Shown one piece after another: positions 60,302-64,000 of a stretch of 64,000 bases of DNA; position 1 is the stretch's first letter; every line of letters begins with the position of its first letter. A program made the translations under genes and the position numbers. The stretch comes from Cognatundibacterium griseum. GTDB taxonomy: Bacteria > Pseudomonadota > Gammaproteobacteria > Burkholderiales > Burkholderiaceae_D. The notes beneath the pieces are model-generated. The model searched no databases. It saw only the letters and a list, made by a program, of their open reading frames with translations, and was not told the origin of the DNA. The stretch is taken from the NCBI RefSeq assembly GCF_014284195.1, contig NZ_JACOGC010000006.1:1-64000 (forward strand), given 5' to 3'.

Positions 60302-61651
60302 TTAAGCTTGTGCGTTATTGCCCATCAACTCATCAAAAGGCAGTGTTTTTTCTGTGACTTTTGATTTACCCAGCACATAGTTAACGACGTTTTCTTCCAA
60401 TACAAGGGCTTCCACTTCTGCCAGACGATTGCGGTCGCTGTAGTAGTATTTCACCACTTGCTGCGGATCTTCGTAACTTTGGGCAAAGTCTTCAACCTGC
60501 GCCTTGATCTGGTCGGCAGTTGCCTGCAGGCTATTGGCCTTGACCATCTCAGCCAGAATCAGGCCGAGACGCACGCGGCGTTCTGCCTGTGCATTGAATA
60601 ATTCTGTAGGGAATGGAACATCTTTCACATTCATCCCGCGCTGCGCCATATCCTGACGGGTCATTTCTGCCAAACGTTCGCTGTCTTGCGCAACCAAAGC
60701 CTTAGGCACATCAAAAGCAACAGCCTTAACCAGCGCGTCCATCACGCTTTCTTTGGTTTTTGCCTTAACACGTCCGCGGACTTCACGCTCAAGGTTATCC
60801 TTGATGTCATTGCGCATTTTTACCAGATCGCCATCCTCGACACCCAGCATTTTAGCGAAATCAGCGTCCACTTCAGGCAAATGCGCCCACTCAATCTTCG
60901 TCAGGGTAATAGTGAATTCAGCAGTTTTGCCGGCAACATCTTTACCGTGATAATCCTCAGGGAAGCTCAGCGGGAAAGTTTTTGATTCGCCAGCCTTCAA
61001 ACCCAGTGTAGCAGCTTCGAACTCCGGCAGCATACGACCTTCACCCAGGACAAAAACGAAGTCGTCCGCTTTACCACCCGCAAATTCAACGCCATCAATT
61101 TTGCCGACGAAATTGACAGTCACACGATCGCCATTCTGAGCGGACTGATCAGCGCCGCCGTCACCGTGCGCGCCCTGCTCACCTTTAACATGGAAGTGAA
61201 CGCGCTGCTTGCGCAGAATATCAATCGTTTTATCGATCTCAGCATCTGTCACATCCGACTTAACCTGTTCAACTTCAGCAGAAGACAAATCACCAATCTG
61301 GATTTCCGGATACACTTCAAAAGTCGCGTTAAATGCCAGCGTTCCCTCTGCGACACCTTCGCCGGACTTCGGCTCAATGTTCGGATAGCCTGCAACACGC
61401 AAATTATTTTCGTTTGCCGCAGCAGCAAATGCCTGACCGACTTTATCGTTCAGAACCTCATTTTCAATCTGATAACCGTACTGGGCCGCGACCATCTTCA
61501 TTGGCACTTTACCTGGGCGGAAACCAGGAGCCTTTGCTGTACGTGCACGCACCTTCAAACGCTTTTCAACTTCCGATTGCACATCAGCGACCGGGAAAGA
61601 AATCGTGAGGCGGCGTTCCAATTTATCTAAAGTTTCGACTGCAGTTGCCAT
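60302..61651 (-). CDS. tig: trigger factor
   Basis: A 449-aa ribosome-bound chaperone and peptidyl-prolyl isomerase. The ribosome-binding motif [12 protein letters not shown] lies near residue 44-55. The FKBP-like domain (about 150-250) has [17 protein letters not shown], and a long helical C-terminal domain follows. In the FKBP part a short Gly/Asp-rich insertion ([17 protein letters not shown]) precedes the first strand. The start [11 protein letters not shown] is chosen; the open frame upstream overlaps tRNA-Leu and is not real. Confidence 0.95.
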   Translation of the reverse strand: MATAVETLDKLERRLTISFPVADVQSEVEKRLKVRARTAKAPGFRPGKVPMKMVAAQYGYQIENEVLNDKVGQAFAAAANENNLRVAGYPNIEPKSGEGVAEGTLAFNATFEVYPEIQIGDLSSAEVEQVKSDVTDAEIDKTIDILRKQRVHFHVKGEQGAHGDGGADQSAQNGDRVTVNFVGKIDGVEFAGGKADDFVFVLGEGRMLPEFEAATLGLKAGESKTFPLSFPEDYHGKDVAGKTAEFTITLTKIEWAHLPEVDADFAKMLGVEDGDLVKMRNDIKDNLEREVRGRVKAKTKESVMDALVKAVAFDVPKALVAQDSERLAEMTRQDMAQRGMNVKDVPFPTELFNAQAERRVRLGLILAEMVKANSLQATADQIKAQVEDFAQSYEDPQQVVKYYYSDRNRLAEVEALVLEENVVNYVLGKSKVTEKTLPFDELMGNNAQA

Positions 61652-61679
61652 GAAAATCGTCCAAATAGTAAAAATTCTG

Positions 61680-61766
61680 TGGTGCGAGGAGGGGGACTCG
61701 AACCCCCACACCATTGCTGGCGTCAGGACCTAAACCTGGTGCGTCTACCAATTTCGCCATCCTCGC
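61680..61766 (-). tRNA. tRNA-Leu (anticodon TAG)
   Basis: 87 bases with encoded CCA. Acceptor GCGAGGA / TCCTCGC, anticodon TAG in the loop of CAGGTTTAGGTCCTG, and a long class II variable arm. It lies 28 bp before tig, an arrangement common in Burkholderiales. Confidence 0.95.
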
Positions 61767-61832
61767 GGAATGAGTTTGCTACCTACCCTGAATACCGGCA
61801 TTGATCTGCGACGCATCCGGCACAAAAGCAAA

Positions 61833-61859
61833 GGGCGACCCGAACATCAAGCGTCGCCC
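61833..61859 (-). terminator. possible terminator downstream of the RND gene
   Basis: Stem GGGCGAC / GTCGCCC with a 13-base loop, followed on the minus strand by TTTGCTTTTG. Weak T-run; it lies between the RND gene and tRNA-Leu. Confidence 0.45.
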
Positions 61860-61959
61860 AGAACTAATGTATGTGGCATTACAACTCCATCCCGCTATTC
61901 TACTGGATTTTAAAATCCTGTGGCTTATTTTTTTGATGTCGATTACAAAACATTTCAGG

Positions 61960-61997
61960 GTATTTCGGGCAAATCGGAAATGATTTACCCGAAATAC
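61960..61997. terminator. long hairpin right after the RND gene
   Basis: Arms of 16 bases, GTATTTCGGGCAAATC and GATTTACCCGAAATAC, with one mismatch and a 6-base loop, three bases past the stop codon. No strong T-run follows, so an mRNA-stabilising or processing role is possible. Confidence 0.55.
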
Positions 61998-62000
61998 GGC

Positions 62001-64000
62001 TCATTTTACCGTTTCTACGGGCTTTTTGACCCGGAACCAGGCAGCATACAATGCCGGCAGGAACAGTAAAGTCAGGGCGGTAGCGATAATCAGCCCCCCC
62101 ATGATCGCTACGGCCATCGGGCCCCAGAATACCGACCCGGACAACGGAATCATAGCCAGCACAGCCGCCGCAGCAGTGAGAATGATCGGGCGGAAACGTC
62201 TGACCGCAGACTCAACAATCGCGTCCCAGACTTCCACGCCTTCCTCAATGTCGTGCTCAATCTGGTCAATCAGAATCACCGAATTCCGGATGATCATACC
62301 GAACAGAGCAATCACGCCCAGTTGCGCCACGAAACCAAACGGTCTTTGCAGTATCAGCAATGCCATCGCAGCACCGGCAACCCCCAGTGGTCCGGTCAGA
62401 AACACCAGGATGGCCCTGGAAAAGCTGTGCAATTGCAGCATGAGCAAGGTGAAAATGATGAAAATCACCAGCGGCACATTGGCAGCAATCGATTCCTGTG
62501 CTTTTCCGCTGTCCGCCGCCGCACCGGCCAGTTCCACTTTATATCCCGGTGGCAACGCATCGCGGATTTGCTGCAGTTTTGGCGTAATCTGGCTGGAAAC
62601 AGTCGGCCCCTGAATACCATCGACCACGTCGGATTGCACCGTCACCGCCCATTCCCGCCCTTCGCGCCAGACCACACCGGGCTCCCAGACCAGCTTCACA
62701 CTGGCGAGCTGCGACAGCGGCACCGGTTTGCCACTGGCAGTCGGAATATTGGCATTATTCAACGCATTCACAGTGGAACGCTCATCGACCGGTTGGCGCA
62801 CCACGATATCAATCAGTTTGTTACCGTCCCTGAACTGACCAACGGTGCTTCCGGTCAGAATCGTATTGGCTGCGCGCATAATGTTTTGCGATGTGATGCC
62901 GGCAGCACGCAACTTATCCTGATCCAGATCGATCCGGACAACTTTCACCGATTCATTCCAGTTGTCGTTGACGCCCACCGTATTTGGATTGGCGCGCATA
63001 ACTTCCTTAACGCGATCGGCAATGGCGCGAACCTGAGCGACCTCCAGCCCCGTCACGCGGAACTGCACCGGATAAGGCACCGGCGGACCATTCGGCAGCA
63101 ACTTCACACGCCCGCGCACTTCAGGAAAATCGGTTTTAAATAAATCGATAATTTTCAGGCGTAACGCTTCCCTCGCCTTCAGATTTTTCGGTAACACAAC
63201 AATTTGCGATACATTCGTCTGAGGGAATATCTGATCAAGCGGCAAATAGAATCGCGGACTACCTGTTCCGACATAACTGGTGATACTTTCCACTCCTTCC
63301 TGTTTCTGCAGAATGCGTTCAAACTTCTTCGCCTGCGCTTCGGTCGCCGCAAACGAAGAGCCTTCCGGCAGCCACAATTCGACCATCAGTTCCGGCCGGC
63401 TGGAATCAGGGAAAAACTGCTGTTCGATAAACTTAAAGCCAAACACACCCAGACCAAACACCATCAAAGTGATCGCAATCGTCGTCTTGCGCCATTCAAC
63501 GCACCAGTTCACCAGCGACCGGAAGCGGCTGTAAAACGGCGTGTCGAATAACTCATGCGGCTGGCCACCGGTATGATGCGGCTTGATTTTTAAAAACAGA
63601 TAGCCAAGATAAGGTGTGAACAGCACCGCTGCCAGCCACGAGATAATCAGCGCCAGCGCATTCACCGAGAACATCGAAAAGGTGTATTCGCCTGCGGCCG
63701 ATTTCGCCAGCCCGATCGGTAAAAAGCCTGCTGCAGTAATCAGCGTTCCGGTCAGCATCGGCATCGCGGTCGAGGTGTAAGCAAAAGTCGCGGCATCGAA
63801 ACGGGAAAATCCTTCTTCCATCTTCCGCACCATCATTTCGACGGCGATAATCGCATCGTCCACCAGCAACCCCAGTGCAATGATCAGCGCGCCGAGCGAG
63901 ATTTTATGCAAATCGATATCCAGGATGCGCATAAACAGGAAGGTAATTGCCAGCACCAGCGGAATAGTCAGCCCCACCACCAGCCCGGGCCAGATATCGA
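62001..64000 (-). CDS. RND-family efflux pump inner-membrane subunit (partial)
   Basis: A proton-driven efflux permease of the AcrB/HAE-like RND family, cut by the right edge. The frame stays open to base 64000, reading D-I-W-P-G-L-V-V-G before the part that starts VGLTIPLVLA. About 665 C-terminal residues are present. Visible are the TM4 motif GLLVDDAIIAVEMM with its paired Asp residues for proton relay, a second periplasmic domain, and C-terminal TMs ending FWGPMAVAIMGGLIIATALT and LPALYAAWFRV. The substrate cannot be told from this part. Partner genes would lie to the right. Confidence 0.92.
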   Translation of the reverse strand, partial: DIWPGLVVGLTIPLVLAITFLFMRILDIDLHKISLGALIIALGLLVDDAIIAVEMMVRKMEEGFSRFDAATFAYTSTAMPMLTGTLITAAGFLPIGLAKSAAGEYTFSMFSVNALALIISWLAAVLFTPYLGYLFLKIKPHHTGGQPHELFDTPFYSRFRSLVNWCVEWRKTTIAITLMVFGLGVFGFKFIEQQFFPDSSRPELMVELWLPEGSSFAATEAQAKKFERILQKQEGVESITSYVGTGSPRFYLPLDQIFPQTNVSQIVVLPKNLKAREALRLKIIDLFKTDFPEVRGRVKLLPNGPPVPYPVQFRVTGLEVAQVRAIADRVKEVMRANPNTVGVNDNWNESVKVVRIDLDQDKLRAAGITSQNIMRAANTILTGSTVGQFRDGNKLIDIVVRQPVDERSTVNALNNANIPTASGKPVPLSQLASVKLVWEPGVVWREGREWAVTVQSDVVDGIQGPTVSSQITPKLQQIRDALPPGYKVELAGAAADSGKAQESIAANVPLVIFIIFTLLMLQLHSFSRAILVFLTGPLGVAGAAMALLILQRPFGFVAQLGVIALFGMIIRNSVILIDQIEHDIEEGVEVWDAIVESAVRRFRPIILTAAAAVLAMIPLSGSVFWGPMAVAIMGGLIIATALTLLFLPALYAAWFRVKKPVETVK

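Noticed and set aside
61801-61983. Open frame of 60 codons between tRNA-Leu and the RND gene
   Set aside because: No ribosome site, no motif, and it spans the two hairpins downstream of the RND gene.
62253-63143. Open frame of 296 codons on the plus strand opposite the RND gene
   Set aside because: It is fully antisense to a clear RND gene, rich in His, Arg and Gln, and shows no family motif.

Overview
The window is chromosomal DNA of a betaproteobacterium of the order Burkholderiales, most likely Oxalobacteraceae (Herminiimonas/Undibacterium-like; genus not certain). The grounds are gene order typical of that group: lepA-lepB-DUF4845-rnc-era-recO-pdxJ-acpS-uvrC-pgsA followed by tRNAs, leuC-entericidin-leuD-leuB-asd-fimV-truA, rpsF-priB-rpsR-rplI-dnaB, and tRNA-Leu-tig-clpP-clpX-lon. 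Base composition looks close to 50% GC. I saw no insertion sequence, CRISPR array or prophage.

Layout. (1) 1-5756: the left edge carries a strong sigma70 promoter and an rRNA-type leader pointing left out of the window, so a 16S gene probably starts just outside. Next comes a two-gene signalling unit on the minus strand: an HD-GYP response regulator and a 1442-aa three-PAS hybrid histidine kinase with two receivers and an Hpt domain. (2) 5994-19437: a complete benzoate catabolic locus. A LysR regulator (CatR/BenM type) is divergent from catB-catC-catA-benA-benB-benC-benD-benE-pcaI-pcaJ-pcaF-pcaD-benK. Together these import benzoate, convert it to catechol, cleave the ring in the ortho mode and deliver succinyl-CoA and acetyl-CoA. 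Tandem ATAC-N7-GTAT type operators lie in the divergent promoter. (3) 19510-24065: a thioesterase, a 73-aa small protein, and a molybdate unit modA-modB-modC-nifQ-modE with a ModE-type operator in front of modA. (4) 24066-25158: a gene-free stretch, then five tRNA genes (Leu, Cys, three Gly). (5) 25208-34611: the pgsA-uvrC-acpS-pdxJ-recO-era-rnc-DUF4845-lepB-lepA block, in which the PdxJ-family member is strikingly divergent. (6) 34778-44716: truA, fimV, asd, leuB, leuD, an entericidin, leuC and aroC. (7) 45004-49555: a REC/degenerate-GGDEF/EAL protein and a LytS/LytTR-type two-component pair whose kinase has an odd proline-rich extracytoplasmic region. (8) 49643-54560: a Pit phosphate transporter with a PhoU-like DUF47 partner, dnaB, and the rpsF-priB-rpsR-rplI ribosomal unit with a likely S6:S18 autoregulatory leader. 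(9) 54780-61766: lexA behind two tandem SOS boxes, then lon, clpX, clpP, tig and tRNA-Leu. (10) 62001-64000: an RND efflux pump gene cut by the right edge.

Most of the window is conserved housekeeping. The parts most worth a second look are the divergent PdxJ at the pdxJ locus, the NifQ-like protein inside a molybdate transport cluster with no nif genes and one lost cluster cysteine, the proline-rich sensor kinase, the candidate RNA leader of rpsF, the double LexA operator, and two unusually long 3' hairpins (after clpX and after the RND gene). I found no clear evidence of a wholly new multi-gene system.
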